Positions 1 to 9,000 of a stretch of 46,622 bases of DNA are shown in pieces. The position numbers and the translations under genes were made by a program. Every line of letters begins with the position of its first letter. Position 1 is the stretch's first letter. The DNA is from Trichococcus palustris (GTDB taxonomy: Bacteria > Bacillota > Bacilli > Lactobacillales > Aerococcaceae), in the NCBI RefSeq assembly GCF_900114465.1, contig NZ_FOTD01000004.1:151660-198281 (forward strand), in the 5' to 3' direction. The notes below the pieces were generated by a model, which was not told the origin of the DNA, ran no database searches, and saw nothing but the letters and a program-made list of their open reading frames with translations.

Positions 1-90
1 AGCAGCAGGGACAGTCGGATCGACAACCGTAGCAGCAGGGACAGTCGGATCGACAACCGTAGTAGCAGGGACAGTCGGATCGGCAGTCGT
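1..90. repeat. 30-bp tandem repeats coding decapeptides
   Basis: Two identical 30-bp units (1-30, 31-60) and a third diverged unit (61-90) encode TVVDPTVPAA-type decapeptides in the leftward gene. The array probably continues past the window edge. Because the unit is a multiple of three, copy number can change without a frameshift. Confidence 0.85.
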
Positions 91-426
91 ATTAGTTGGA
101 GTAATTGTATCGTTAGCCGTTGCAGTTGGAGCCGCCGGTTCGGTAGCTGATGTAGCTGGCGCCGTCACATCGGTAGTAGGTGGAGTTGTGTCTGTGGTTG
201 CAGTTTCTAGGCTATTTGTTGAGGGTGCTGTTATTAAAGGAGTTGTACTGACTGGAGCAACAGTTTCAGCTGTTATGACCGCGGTTTCTTGATTGGGAGT
301 AGTGTTGGTGTCGATTGGTTGAGAAGTATCCACAGACTCACCCGTTGCTGCCACAGTTTCCATTGGATTACTATATAAAGTAACCATCAAAAAGAGAGGG
401 GCCAGCAACATTAACCTTTGTTTCAT
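1..426 (-). CDS. Secreted Thr/Pro-rich repeat protein, N-terminal part (runs off the left edge)
   Basis: The leftward reading frame is open from an ATG at 426-424 to the window edge (142 codons, no stop). The start is fixed by a strong AAAGGAGGG ribosome site just upstream. Residues 1-27 form a signal peptide (KQR, a hydrophobic stretch LMLLAPLFLMVTLY, then a likely cut near TVAA). The rest is low-complexity, rich in Thr, Pro, Ala and Val, and at the edge becomes perfect decapeptide repeats TVVDPTVPAA, encoded by 30-bp DNA repeats. This is a typical stalk of a cell-surface protein. The functional or wall-anchoring domain would lie outside the window, so no function can be given. Its promoter carries a cre-like box, suggesting carbon catabolite control. 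Confidence 0.75.
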   Translation of the reverse strand, partial: MKQRLMLLAPLFLMVTLYSNPMETVAATGESVDTSQPIDTNTTPNQETAVITAETVAPVSTTPLITAPSTNSLETATTDTTPPTTDVTAPATSATEPAAPTATANDTITPTNTTADPTVPATTVVDPTVPAATVVDPTVPAA

Positions 427-929
427 ATCTAGCCCTCCTTTAGACGCTAAACCTGAATAAAGGAAAAAAATTTAACCCTGACCGGTAATAAACTGATGCG
501 GTTTCCTACTCCGATGCGATGCTACATGATGTTCCTCCCCTTCCAGTTTGTTTGGCTGAAGTAACAACTATATCTGAACTAATTATAATTCAAATGAAAG
601 CGTTTTACAAATAAGGTGACGCGATTGTGAAATGAATGGTTGAATCCTTTCAGTGATTTGGGAAATCCTTGTGAAAAAAGGAGAGGTCGCCGGAAAATGG
701 CAAACACTCGTAAAGGAGAAAGAATAGCGGATGTCTGAGCTGTCCGCTTTGGATTTTTTTCAATAAATTAGCACGTTATTGAGCTTCACGAAGTTTTACT
801 TTTTTGTTACGTTTTGCATTTAGTCTTTTTAATTTGCATATGTTGATTTATACTAGAACAATGATGAAAAAGTGCGGTTGGTATAGGGGTCGATTTGGTC
901 CAGTTGCACAGAAAGAGGATAACACCATA
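427..929. other. Divergent intergenic region before the LCP gene
   Basis: About 500 bp without a convincing gene. It holds the leftward promoter/cre at 582-610 and a small hairpin AGCGGA/TCCGCT (726-748) followed by GGATTTTTTT, which could act as a leader terminator or attenuator on the plus strand. A clear plus-strand promoter could not be assigned; a TATACT (849-854) lacks a good -35. Confidence 0.45.
582..610 (-). promoter_or_regulatory. Promoter with internal cre box for the left-edge gene
   Basis: On the minus strand there is a -35 TTGTAA (605-610), a 17-bp spacer and a -10 TATAAT (582-587). A cre-like box, TGAAAGCGTTTTAC on the plus strand (595-608), overlaps the -35 and spacer and matches 12 of 14 positions of the CcpA consensus. 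This placement predicts repression by CcpA when preferred sugars are present. Confidence 0.6.
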
Positions 930-2024
930 ATGAATGAAACCAGAAGCTCTACTAAAAAAAGTAAAAAAAGAAATTGGATCATTTTATTTTCGTTGTTAGG
1001 CATGCTTTTGATTGGAGCAGGATTTTTATGGAAGGCATACAGCGACGTAGGCAACACGCTTCAGACGGTCTATGATAGCGTTGAAACGCAGAATAAACGG
1101 GATAATAAAGTTTCCGTTTCCGCAACAGAGCCCATAACCATTGCCTTACTGGGAATCGACAGCTATGGAGATGATTTGGAGGAAATGGGCGGCAGGTCGG
1201 ATACGATCATCGTCGTCACCATCAATCCCAAAACAAAGGAAACCACCTTGGTGAGCATTCCCCGCGACTCCTATGCCGAGATGGTAGGCTATCAAACAGA
1301 CGTATACGGCGAATACAACGACAAGATCACACATGCCTTCGCTTATGGCGGAACCGAAATGTCGCTGAATTCCATTCAGGAGTTCCTGAACATTCCGATC
1401 GATTATTATGTCGATATAAATATGTATGGCTTGGCCGATTTGGTTGATGCCCTTGGCGGCATCGAAATCACGAGCCCATTGACTTTTGATTATAACGATG
1501 CCTACTTTACAAAAGGCAAGAAAGTTACCCTGCAAGGCTGGGATGCTCTCGCTTTTGCAAGGATGCGTTATGATGATCCCGAAGGTGACATTGGCCGTGA
1601 AAAAAGACAGCAGATGGTCATAAAGGCAATCGTGGATAAATTGCTTAGTCTTGACGGCATTTCAAACTATCAAGCTATCCTGAAATCCGTGGAATCAAAT
1701 ATGAAAACGAATCTTTCCTTGAATGACCTGATCGATATCCAAAAGGGCTACAGTGATTCCATCCAGAATTACACGCAAGTTTCCCTTGCCGGTGAAGATA
1801 CGTACTTTGAGGAAATCTACTATTATTATGTGAACCCGGAAGAAAGATTGCGCGTTTCCAACTTGCTGCGCGACCAATTGGGCTTGGCGCATGTTACGGA
1901 AGCGGATATGAATTTATCGGATGCTGATGCTACGTATGGCTATGGCAGCGCGGATACTGGAACAACCGATTCTTCTAATGGCGGCAACGTTGTGACTGAT
2001 AGTGCAGACAGCAATGCGTATTAA
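930..2024 (+). CDS. LytR-CpsA-Psr (LCP) family wall glycopolymer ligase
   Basis: LCP proteins transfer lipid-linked wall polysaccharides or teichoic acids onto peptidoglycan at the outer membrane face. The 364-residue product has a basic cytoplasmic N-terminus, one membrane segment (about 16-34) and an extracellular LCP domain (about 68-285). The phosphate-binding motifs are present: GGRSDTI (R89, D91), SIPRDSY (R112, D113) and FARMRY with the following GDIGREKRQ (about 209-228). The tail is Gly/Ser/Thr-rich. The frame is open further upstream from a TTG at 804, but the ATG at 930 is preceded by AAAGAGG and places the membrane helix correctly. It heads the polysaccharide block, so attachment of that polymer is its likely job. 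The exact substrate is not visible. Confidence 0.9.
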   Translation: MNETRSSTKKSKKRNWIILFSLLGMLLIGAGFLWKAYSDVGNTLQTVYDSVETQNKRDNKVSVSATEPITIALLGIDSYGDDLEEMGGRSDTIIVVTINPKTKETTLVSIPRDSYAEMVGYQTDVYGEYNDKITHAFAYGGTEMSLNSIQEFLNIPIDYYVDINMYGLADLVDALGGIEITSPLTFDYNDAYFTKGKKVTLQGWDALAFARMRYDDPEGDIGREKRQQMVIKAIVDKLLSLDGISNYQAILKSVESNMKTNLSLNDLIDIQKGYSDSIQNYTQVSLAGEDTYFEEIYYYYVNPEERLRVSNLLRDQLGLAHVTEADMNLSDADATYGYGSADTGTTDSSNGGNVVTDSADSNAY

Positions 2025-2089
2025 GACAATCAGGGAACAAAAGGAATTTTAGGGAAGACAAATTATAGTCATTCGGAAAGAGGGATTTT

Positions 2090-3106
2090 ATGTCAGTTTT
2101 AGTTACAGGCGGAGCCGGCTATATCGGCAGCCATACAGTTGTGGAATTATTGAACGCAGATTATGAAGTGGTCATCGTGGACAACTACTCGAACAGCAAA
2201 CCGGAAGTGTTGAACCGCATCCAAACGATCACGGGGAAAACACCGACTTTTTATGAAGTCGATGTATTGGATAAGGAAGCATTGGATGCCGTCTTCGCGA
2301 AGGAAGCCATCGATTCCGTCATCCATTTTGCAGGCTTCAAGGCGGTAGGCGAATCGGTTTCCAAACCGATCGAATATTACCATAACAACATCACCAGCTC
2401 GCTGGTCTTGTGCGACGTGATGCGCAACCATGGCGTCAAGAAAATCGTCTTCAGCTCGTCGGCGACCGTCTACGGTATGAACAACGTGTCGCCTTTGACG
2501 GAGGACCTGCCGACCAGCGCAACGAATCCTTACGGCTACACCAAAGTGATGATCGAACAGATCCTGCAGGACGTGGCTGTTTCCGACGCAGAGTGGAGTA
2601 TTGCTTTGTTGCGTTACTTCAATCCGATCGGTGCGCATGCATCCGGCCTGATCGGCGAAGATCCGACCGGCATCCCAAACAATTTGATGCCGTACATCAC
2701 GCAAGTCGCTGTCGGCAAACTGCCGCGCTTGAGCGTCTTCGGCAACGACTATGACACGCCGGACGGCACAGGCGTGCGCGACTACATCCACGTCGTTGAC
2801 TTGGCATTGGGCCACATCAAGGCATTGGAGAAAGTCCAAGATACGAACGGCGTGGGCATCTACAATTTGGGTACCGGCACAGGCTACAGCGTATTGGATT
2901 TGGTGCACAACTTCGAAGAAGCAAACGGCGTGGAAATTCCTTACGTCATCGTCGACAGACGCCCCGGCGATGTGGCGACCTGTTATGCAGACGCAACCAA
3001 AGCACGCGAAGAATTGGGTTGGACGGCCAAAAAGACGTTGGCTGACATGTGCCGCGATTCCTGGAACTGGCAAAAAAACAATCCGAACGGATACGAAGAA
3101 GCATAA
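2090..3106 (+). CDS. galE: UDP-glucose 4-epimerase
   Basis: Interconverts UDP-glucose and UDP-galactose in the cytoplasm, supplying galactose units for surface polysaccharide and serving the Leloir pathway. The 338-residue protein has the usual GalE length. It has the NAD-binding GGAGYIGSH motif (residues 7-15), the catalytic serine in FSSSATVYG (S124) and the YGYTK catalytic tyrosine/lysine pair (Y148, K152). The ribosome site AAAGAGGG precedes the ATG. It lies 65 bp after the LCP gene and before galU, so the two sugar-nucleotide enzymes flank each other in the polymer block. No galK or galT is nearby, which favours a polysaccharide role. Confidence 0.96.
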   Translation: MSVLVTGGAGYIGSHTVVELLNADYEVVIVDNYSNSKPEVLNRIQTITGKTPTFYEVDVLDKEALDAVFAKEAIDSVIHFAGFKAVGESVSKPIEYYHNNITSSLVLCDVMRNHGVKKIVFSSSATVYGMNNVSPLTEDLPTSATNPYGYTKVMIEQILQDVAVSDAEWSIALLRYFNPIGAHASGLIGEDPTGIPNNLMPYITQVAVGKLPRLSVFGNDYDTPDGTGVRDYIHVVDLALGHIKALEKVQDTNGVGIYNLGTGTGYSVLDLVHNFEEANGVEIPYVIVDRRPGDVATCYADATKAREELGWTAKKTLADMCRDSWNWQKNNPNGYEEA

Positions 3107-3229
3107 GTTGCTCTAAATATAAACCAAGGTGGGATGTAATCATTCAGCGTGATTATGTTCCACCTTCTTTGCATAGTGGCAGCCTAGCCCTTCTAAAGCG
3201 GGGACCAAAATACCTTTTGGAAGGCACTG

Positions 3230-3315
3230 GAGCCACTAGCGAAAACTGTGTTATTTCCGCTAGTGGCTCTTATGATCGGGACAAAACGACTTTTGTCTCA
3301 GCTTCGTTTTTTTTT
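3230..3315 (+). terminator. Hairpins between galE and galU
   Basis: A perfect 12-bp inverted repeat GAGCCACTAGCG/CGCTAGTGGCTC (3230-3241, 3258-3269) is followed by a second hairpin GACAAAA/TTTTGTC (3280-3297). A run of nine T residues follows at 3307-3315. The second hairpin plus T-tract looks like an intrinsic terminator ending the LCP-galE transcript. The first, stronger hairpin has no T-tract of its own. Confidence 0.55.
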
Positions 3316-3326
3316 ATCGGTTTATT

Positions 3327-3335
3327 TGTTATAAT
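3327..3335 (+). promoter_or_regulatory. Extended -10 promoter of galU
   Basis: A consensus extended -10, TGTTATAAT, lies 35 bp upstream of the galU ATG, directly after the T-tract of the preceding terminator-like hairpin. The -35 region is only T-rich. Confidence 0.55.
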
Positions 3336-3369
3336 GGAACGGACTATTATAGATGAAAGAGGTAGACAA

Positions 3370-4251
3370 ATGAGCAAAGTACGCAAAGCTGTCATTCCGG
3401 CAGCAGGTTTAGGCACACGTTTTTTACCAGCAACAAAAGCTATGGCAAAAGAAATGATGCCGATTGTCGATACACCCAGTATTCAATATGTCGTGGAAGA
3501 AGCCATCGCTTCCGGCATTGAAGAGATCATCATCATTTCCGGGAAAGGGAAGAGCCCCATTGAAGATCACTTCGATGTGAACTTTGCCCTGGAAGAAAAT
3601 TTAAAAGAAAAAGGCAAAGATAAGATGTTGGCGATGGTCCAAAAAACGAATTTGCCGCATATCCATTATGTCCGCCAAGCCTATCCTCGCGGTTTGGGTG
3701 ATGCGATTCTGCAAGCGGAGACTTTCATCGGCAACGAGCCCTTTGTTGTCCTGTTGGGGGATGACATCATGCCGAATGAGGTTCCTTTGACAAAATCATT
3801 GATAGATACCTATAACCAAACGGATTGCGGCGTCGTGGCTACCATGCGTATCCAGAACGAAGCGACGAACCGATACGGCATCATCGACATCAAAGAGCAA
3901 GTATCGGAGCATACCTACAGTGTGAATCATTTCATCGAAAAACCGAGTCCGGAAACAGCACCGAGCAATCTGGCCATCATCGGCAGATACTTGCTGACGC
4001 CGGAAATTTTTGATATCCTGCGCAACCAGGAACCGGATGAGGGCAATGAAGTCCAATTGACCGATGCCATCGAATCGCTGAATAAAATCCATCCCTTGGT
4101 TGCCTATGAATATACCGGAAAACGTTACGATGTAGGGGATAAATACGGTTTATTGGTTGCGAACATCGAGTTCGGCCTGGAAAATAAAGATACCAAAGAA
4201 CATATGCATGACTACATCATCGCATTGGGTAAAGAACTCAAGAGAGTGTGA
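3370..4251 (+). CDS. galU: UTP--glucose-1-phosphate uridylyltransferase
   Basis: Makes UDP-glucose from UTP and glucose 1-phosphate, feeding GalE, the glycosyltransferases and glycolipid synthesis. The 293-residue protein starts MSKVRKAVIPAAGLGTRFLP, the classic pyrophosphorylase nucleotide-binding loop (AAGLGTRFLPATK, residues 11-23), followed by KEMMPI (K27 onward). The frame is open to 3049, but the ATG at 3370 has AAAGAGG upstream and matches the family start. The last codons (GAG AGT GTG A) are shared with a repeat element that begins at the stop, so the extreme C-terminus may have been changed by its insertion. Confidence 0.96.
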   Translation: MSKVRKAVIPAAGLGTRFLPATKAMAKEMMPIVDTPSIQYVVEEAIASGIEEIIIISGKGKSPIEDHFDVNFALEENLKEKGKDKMLAMVQKTNLPHIHYVRQAYPRGLGDAILQAETFIGNEPFVVLLGDDIMPNEVPLTKSLIDTYNQTDCGVVATMRIQNEATNRYGIIDIKEQVSEHTYSVNHFIEKPSPETAPSNLAIIGRYLLTPEIFDILRNQEPDEGNEVQLTDAIESLNKIHPLVAYEYTGKRYDVGDKYGLLVANIEFGLENKDTKEHMHDYIIALGKELKRV

Positions 4252-4442
4252 TGAATTGCGGTAGGGGGCGAGCACTAAGAGGACTAGCCGTAAATGGGCC
4301 GGTTTTGCCCATGCGGACTAGACCCCTTAGGCGGAACCCCCTGCAATTCAGAACACGTTTAAGAAAAGAGTGTGATGAAATGCGTTTAGCCCCCATACAA
4401 TCGTGTTTGCGAAACGATAGTGGGCTGATTTTTGGAACGCAT
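4244..4442. repeat. Dispersed repeat family 2, copy 1 (two large hairpins)
   Basis: Two long imperfect hairpins follow galU: 4253-4349 (GAATTGC ... GCAATTC outer arms) and 4380-4442 (ATGCGTT ... AACGCAT outer arms). Each is preceded by the same 12-mer GAGTGTGATGAA (4244-4255 and 4368-4379). The stretch AATTCAGAACACGTTTA links this copy to those at 27873-27906 and 32242-32395, where it reads in the opposite orientation. There is no convincing gene here; a short open frame through it has no coding character. Confidence 0.65.
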
Positions 4443-4499
4443 CTACGCCTCGCAAACGAAAACAAAAAAACGTGCTTTCAAGCCAAGGAAGGATAGAGA

Positions 4500-5543
4500 A
4501 TGGAAACCAGACCTTTTTTCAGCATCGTTATACCTGCGTATAACTGTGCCACTACCATCGGCACGACGCTGATGAGCATCGTGGCGCAATCGTTTGCCGA
4601 TTATGAAGTCATCATCGTGAATGATGGTTCGAAAGACAACACCACAGACGTGTTGCGGGGATTTGTGGAGAAAGAAAGCCGCTTTTCGTTTCTCACCATC
4701 CCGAACAACGGGCCGGGGAATGCGCGCAACCAAGGCATCCGCCTGGCAAAGGGGCAATACCTGTTCTTGATGGACGCGGATGATGCGATCGAGTCGCACA
4801 CATTGGAGCAATACCAGCAGATCATCACGGAGCAGGATCCCGATCTGATCGTGTCCTCCTATAAATTGAAGGTTTTGGACAACCAGCAGACCGTTTCCGA
4901 AAAACAGGTCATCGCGGCTGACGCCGTTTATCCTACGAACGAAGCGTTCCTGGACAACCTCTACCCGTTGATGAACAAGCAATTGATGTACGTCATCTGG
5001 AATAAAATCTATCGGCTGGATATCATCCATGCCAATCAGGTCGCTTTCCCGCCGTACAGCAGCTGCGAGGACCGCCTGTTCAATCTGGCTTACTACCGCC
5101 ATGCAAACAAGGTCGTCACTACCAGCAAAATCCTTTATCATTATTCCTTCGAGGGGAAGAGCAGCCTGACGAACAAGTATTTCGACAACAAGTTCGAGAC
5201 CTTTTTGGAGTTCTACAATGTGCTGTTGGATCTAACGGATAAAGACCTGCAAGGCTTCAGCGCGCTGTTTTTGAAGGGAACGATGTCCTGCATCATCCCG
5301 TTGCACAGCGACAGCTGTCCGCTTGATTTCAAACAGAAACGCCAGTACATCAAGAATATCCTGGATCATCCGCGGGTGCAGTTTGCGGTGGCGAACAGCT
5401 TGACGGATACAAGCATCCGGAAAGTCATGAAGCTTTTGTTCCAGACGAAATCGATCAGCCTGAACTATGCCGCATCATACATGATGTACGTGATCAGCAA
5501 CGCATCACCGAAGCTGATCGAAAAATTAAAAGGGAATTTTTAA
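4500..5543 (+). CDS. Family 2 glycosyltransferase
   Basis: An inverting GT-A enzyme probably adding one sugar to a lipid-linked polysaccharide repeat unit on the inner membrane face. The 347-residue protein has SIVIPAYNCATTIG at residues 8-21, the NDGSKDNT nucleotide-binding motif (41-48) and the metal-binding DADD (92-95), all standard for GT2. A conserved acidic ED (SSCEDRLF, near 190) may give the catalytic base. No membrane segment is evident. The start has AAGGAAGG upstream. It is followed after 22 bp by another glycosyltransferase, so they are probably co-transcribed. Donor and acceptor cannot be read from the sequence. Confidence 0.87.
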   Translation: METRPFFSIVIPAYNCATTIGTTLMSIVAQSFADYEVIIVNDGSKDNTTDVLRGFVEKESRFSFLTIPNNGPGNARNQGIRLAKGQYLFLMDADDAIESHTLEQYQQIITEQDPDLIVSSYKLKVLDNQQTVSEKQVIAADAVYPTNEAFLDNLYPLMNKQLMYVIWNKIYRLDIIHANQVAFPPYSSCEDRLFNLAYYRHANKVVTTSKILYHYSFEGKSSLTNKYFDNKFETFLEFYNVLLDLTDKDLQGFSALFLKGTMSCIIPLHSDSCPLDFKQKRQYIKNILDHPRVQFAVANSLTDTSIRKVMKLLFQTKSISLNYAASYMMYVISNASPKLIEKLKGNF

Positions 5544-5565
5544 CCAGATGGGAGAGTTTAAGCGA

Positions 5566-6672
5566 ATGAATCAGCCAAAAAGAGTCCTGCATTTCCAGGG
5601 CAGAATGGGAAGAGGCGGGGCTGAAACCTTCATGATGAACGCCTACCGCAATATCGACCGCACAAAATATCAATTCGATTTTGTGATCTACGAAGAATTT
5701 GCGGATGTGCGGCCTTACCATGATGAGATAGCGCAATTGGGCGGGAAAATTTTTGTTGTGCCGAACCCGAATAAACACCCGTTGAAATACATCAACCGCG
5801 TCAGCGAACTGCTCAAAGAAAACCAAGTGGATATCGTCCACAATGAAATCTTTTTCGGTGGCGGCCTGAACTTGTGGCTTGCGGCCAAAGCCGGCATCAC
5901 GAAGCGGATTGCACACAGCCACGCCACCTCGGACGGGAAGGGCAACAAAATCCCGTACAGCATCGTCCGGCCGGTCTTCAACAACTTGATGATGAAATAT
6001 GCGACGGATTTTCTGGCCTGCTCCAATGAAGCGGGCATCGGTCTTTTCGGGGATAAACAGGCTTTCCATATGATCCCGAACGGCATCGATCTGCAGCGCT
6101 ACCGCAATGTCGCCGTCACCAAGGCAGAGATGCTGGAAACGTTCGGTTTGCCGCAGGATGCTTTTGTCATCGGCCACATCGGACGCTTCGAGGAACAAAA
6201 GAACCATAGACTGTTGCTGGAAATCATCGCCCACATCCTGCAGACGCACAAAAACGTATACTTGTTGTCCGTCGGGGCCGGCAGCCTGGAACAGGAAATC
6301 CATGAACGTGCCGAGCAGTTGGGCATTTCCGATCATGTCCTGTTCCTGGGCGAACGGAACGACATACCGGAGCTGCTGAAGACGATGGATGTTTTCTTGC
6401 TGCCTTCCTTATATGAAGGATTGCCGATCGTCGCTGTCGAAGCGCAGGCCGCCAATGTCAAAATGGTGCTTTCCACGGAAGTCTCGCACGATACGGTCCT
6501 TTCCGAAAACGTCATCTTCGTGGCCTTGGACGCACCTTTAGCGGAATGGGAAACAGCCATCATGGGCGGAACATCCGGCAATACGCCGAAGCCTGAACTG
6601 GAAGCATTCGACATGGTGAAGACGGCGCATGCGCTCGAAAAAATATATGATGACCAGGGGGAATCCGCGTGA
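5566..6672 (+). CDS. Family 4 glycosyltransferase
   Basis: A retaining GT-B enzyme for surface polysaccharide assembly. It shows GRGGAETFMMN near the N-terminus, HSHATSD in the first Rossmann domain, the GHIGRFEEQKNH donor-domain motif and the EX7E motif (YEGLPIVAVEAQA) near residues 285-293. The start is uncertain: ATG 5566 has GGGAGAG 9 bases upstream and is preferred, and ATG 5548 would add six residues. It closely resembles CapM/EpsF-type transferases of exopolysaccharide clusters. The stop overlaps the next start (GTGA), showing translational coupling with the Wzz-like gene. Confidence 0.86.
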   Translation: MNQPKRVLHFQGRMGRGGAETFMMNAYRNIDRTKYQFDFVIYEEFADVRPYHDEIAQLGGKIFVVPNPNKHPLKYINRVSELLKENQVDIVHNEIFFGGGLNLWLAAKAGITKRIAHSHATSDGKGNKIPYSIVRPVFNNLMMKYATDFLACSNEAGIGLFGDKQAFHMIPNGIDLQRYRNVAVTKAEMLETFGLPQDAFVIGHIGRFEEQKNHRLLLEIIAHILQTHKNVYLLSVGAGSLEQEIHERAEQLGISDHVLFLGERNDIPELLKTMDVFLLPSLYEGLPIVAVEAQAANVKMVLSTEVSHDTVLSENVIFVALDAPLAEWETAIMGGTSGNTPKPELEAFDMVKTAHALEKIYDDQGESA

Positions 6673-7727
6673 TAAATTTACCGACTGCAAAGCAGACGAA
6701 AGGCTTTTTAAAAGATAACAAAAAAACAATCCTGACGACCACGATTGCCATCATTATCCTGTATGTATTGGGGATTGCTTATACGCTGTTCAGCAATGGA
6801 AAGGTCGATGAAATCAAAAAAATCGATCCCGCTACCGGCTTGGAAGTGAAAACCATCACTTCAAAAGAATACACGCAATTATTGGACCAAGCTGTCCGCT
6901 TTGACTTTTATGTCGAGAACAGCGACGGCGGTGCTTTTGTAAATTCTAACCTATTGGAATCGGTGCTGCTGTCACCGGCAGTCTCTTCTGAAATAGATGC
7001 GCAAGAAAAGATTGTGCCAACAATCAAGGGGGATATCCCTTTGAAATACATGCTCGACGTCAGTGCCGATGGCAGTGATAATTCGATGCACATCACGGTC
7101 AGTACCGGGGATTACAAAAAGAACTTGGCCATCGCCAAAATCCTTTATGCGACAGTCAGCGAAAAGACTTTGCCGCTTTTGAACAACAAAAATATCTACA
7201 TGCTTTCAGAACCGCATAAGGTTGAAATCGAGCACGGTCCAGAAGCGACGGAGGAAAAAACTGGTACGGGCGCACTGACCTATGCTGTATTGGGAATCGG
7301 CGTTTGCATCGGAGCCATCGTTGCGGGCATCCTGATCGCCTTCGCCAGATTGTTCTTCAAAAAAGAGATCACCGATGTGTTCAGCTACAGGAAATCGGAT
7401 GATGATACCCTCATCGATCTGACGCATCTTGCAGCGGGAGACAACAAAGATGAACTGGCGCACAGCATCCAATATCCCGCCGTCGGCCGCAAATTGATCC
7501 TGTCCGAACAAGCCTTGCCTTCGGATCTGCAGGCCGTTCTGATTGCCGAAGACGCATCGGAGAACAAATATGTGTTCGCACAGGACATCACAGCGGTAGA
7601 TCCGCAACTGAACTTTGATGAAATCATCATCGTTTCGCAAAAGAATATCACAGCAAAGAGCTGGTATAATACTCAACGGATTCAATTGGAAAATTATCCG
7701 ACTCCAATCAAAATCATCTTACTATAG
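6669..7727 (+). CDS. Wzz/YveK-like polysaccharide chain-length or co-polymerase protein
   Basis: Probably controls chain length or export of the polymer. The 352-residue protein has two membrane helices (about 20-41 and 202-228) bracketing an extracellular domain, the Wzz topology. The region after the second helix is unusually long (about 120 residues), with no Walker A, Walker B or tyrosine cluster, so it is not an active BY-type tyrosine kinase. It could be a degenerate kinase-like or docking domain. The start is a GTG at 6669 that overlaps the preceding stop, with AGGGGGAA seven bases upstream. The next gene, an EpsG-like polymerase, follows after 19 bp. The family call rests on topology and context, so it is moderate. 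Confidence 0.65.
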   Translation: MINLPTAKQTKGFLKDNKKTILTTTIAIIILYVLGIAYTLFSNGKVDEIKKIDPATGLEVKTITSKEYTQLLDQAVRFDFYVENSDGGAFVNSNLLESVLLSPAVSSEIDAQEKIVPTIKGDIPLKYMLDVSADGSDNSMHITVSTGDYKKNLAIAKILYATVSEKTLPLLNNKNIYMLSEPHKVEIEHGPEATEEKTGTGALTYAVLGIGVCIGAIVAGILIAFARLFFKKEITDVFSYRKSDDDTLIDLTHLAAGDNKDELAHSIQYPAVGRKLILSEQALPSDLQAVLIAEDASENKYVFAQDITAVDPQLNFDEIIIVSQKNITAKSWYNTQRIQLENYPTPIKIILL

Positions 7728-7746
7728 CATTGGAGGAGCAGAACGT

Positions 7747-8799
7747 ATGACACTTTATGTTTTTATGTTCATTACATTATTATTGCTTTCCGTGGGGGAG
7801 GTCATCTACGGAAATAAAAAGGTAGTCCTGATTGGCGGGGGGCTGCTGTCCCTGTTGGCTGGCCTGCGTTATTATTCGGGATACGACTTTGCGCCTTATT
7901 ATTCCTTCTTTCATGACCTGACCGGCATCCAGGATGTATTCAATGGGAAAATCGATGCAGAATCCGGCTATTTGCTGCTGAACTATCTGTTCCTGAAGCT
8001 GGGCTTGAACTTCTACGCCTTCATCCTGTTTTTCGCATTTTTGAGCATGGGATTGTTGATCAATTTCCTGTATCGCAATGCGCCGTATCCTTCCTTGATC
8101 CTTTTCTATTACTTCTCCAGGTTTTTCCTGGCCAGGGATATGGGGCAGATCAGGGGATCGATTGCCAGCATCATCCTGTTGTACTCCGTGAAGTATATGA
8201 AAGAAAAGCAGCTGTTCAAATTTTTGGTGGTTGTCTTCGTCGCCTCCCTTTTCCATATCACGGCGCTCATCTTCATAGTCGGCTATCTTTACGAGAACTA
8301 CCTCTATGATGGCAGCTGGAAGCAGCTGACCTTTTTGTTCCTGCTTGCGCTCACAATCGGGCTCATCATTCAGAACCCGAGCCTGTACCTATGGGCCATT
8401 CCGCAAAGATACGCGCCGTATTTCACCAATCCCGCCTATACAAGCGGAAAATGGTTGATGAATCCGGTCTTATGGATGCAACTGCTCGTCTTTTTCGGGG
8501 CACTGCTTTTCACCGGCATAAAGAAGGACAGCACTTACCGGACCTACCACAATCTTTATTTCTTGGCGTCGCTTAGTTTGATCGCCTTTGGTAACCTTGC
8601 GACCGTCGGCGGGAGATTGAGCTCGCCCTTTGCAACCTACGAGATGTTCGTTGCGCCTTATCTCATCCTGAATTTCACCAAAAACAAATTGGTCAATTTG
8701 GTGCTCTATCTGGGTTTCACGGTCGTCATCTTCCTGCTGATCTTCGTCTTATCAGGGGATTACGTGCATTTCATCCCGTATGACACCCTTCTGAACTGA
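7747..8799 (+). CDS. EpsG-family membrane protein, probable polysaccharide polymerase
   Basis: EpsG proteins are multi-spanning membrane proteins thought to polymerise lipid-linked repeat units (Wzy role). The 350-residue product is almost entirely hydrophobic, with about nine or ten membrane segments. It carries the family features: an early GYDFAPYYSFF motif (aromatic and acidic, external loop) and a central RDMGQIRGSIA ... FHITALIF segment. The ATG at 7747 has TTGGAGGAG eight bases upstream; the open frame further upstream overlaps the previous gene and is not used. A terminator follows, so it ends the polysaccharide block. No flippase or priming transferase is present in the window. Confidence 0.82.
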   Translation: MTLYVFMFITLLLLSVGEVIYGNKKVVLIGGGLLSLLAGLRYYSGYDFAPYYSFFHDLTGIQDVFNGKIDAESGYLLLNYLFLKLGLNFYAFILFFAFLSMGLLINFLYRNAPYPSLILFYYFSRFFLARDMGQIRGSIASIILLYSVKYMKEKQLFKFLVVVFVASLFHITALIFIVGYLYENYLYDGSWKQLTFLFLLALTIGLIIQNPSLYLWAIPQRYAPYFTNPAYTSGKWLMNPVLWMQLLVFFGALLFTGIKKDSTYRTYHNLYFLASLSLIAFGNLATVGGRLSSPFATYEMFVAPYLILNFTKNKLVNLVLYLGFTVVIFLLIFVLSGDYVHFIPYDTLLN

Positions 8800-8821
8800 G
8801 CAGGGAAATAACTTAAATGGA

Positions 8822-8850
8822 AGCCTATACAGCGATGTGTAGGCTTTTTT
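8822..8850 (+). terminator. Terminator of the polysaccharide block
   Basis: Hairpin AGCCTATACA/TGTGTAGGCT followed by a run of six T residues, 22 bp after the EpsG-like stop. Confidence 0.85.
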
Positions 8851-9000
8851 CATTTGCACCCGACATGGCAAAGCCCGATCCGGCGTACAGGGTGCGAGGC
8901 CCGGGATCGACTTTTGCAATAAAGATATATTTTTTTTGTAGAGGAGGGCGAATGGTTGTTGTATACTTATTAAGTAACCATTAAGATTGGAGGGGAATAG

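Noticed and set aside
1-90. CRISPR-like array of 30-bp units at the left edge
   Set aside because: The units are directly adjacent without spacers and encode an in-frame decapeptide in a secreted protein.
2147-3073. Leftward open frame of about 308 codons opposite galE
   Set aside because: Antisense to a complete galE with all motifs; His/Val/Asp-rich composition typical of a shadow frame.
4248-4496. Possible 82-residue gene after galU
   Set aside because: It runs straight through two large hairpins of repeat family 2, has a weak start context, and its product is Arg-rich and featureless.
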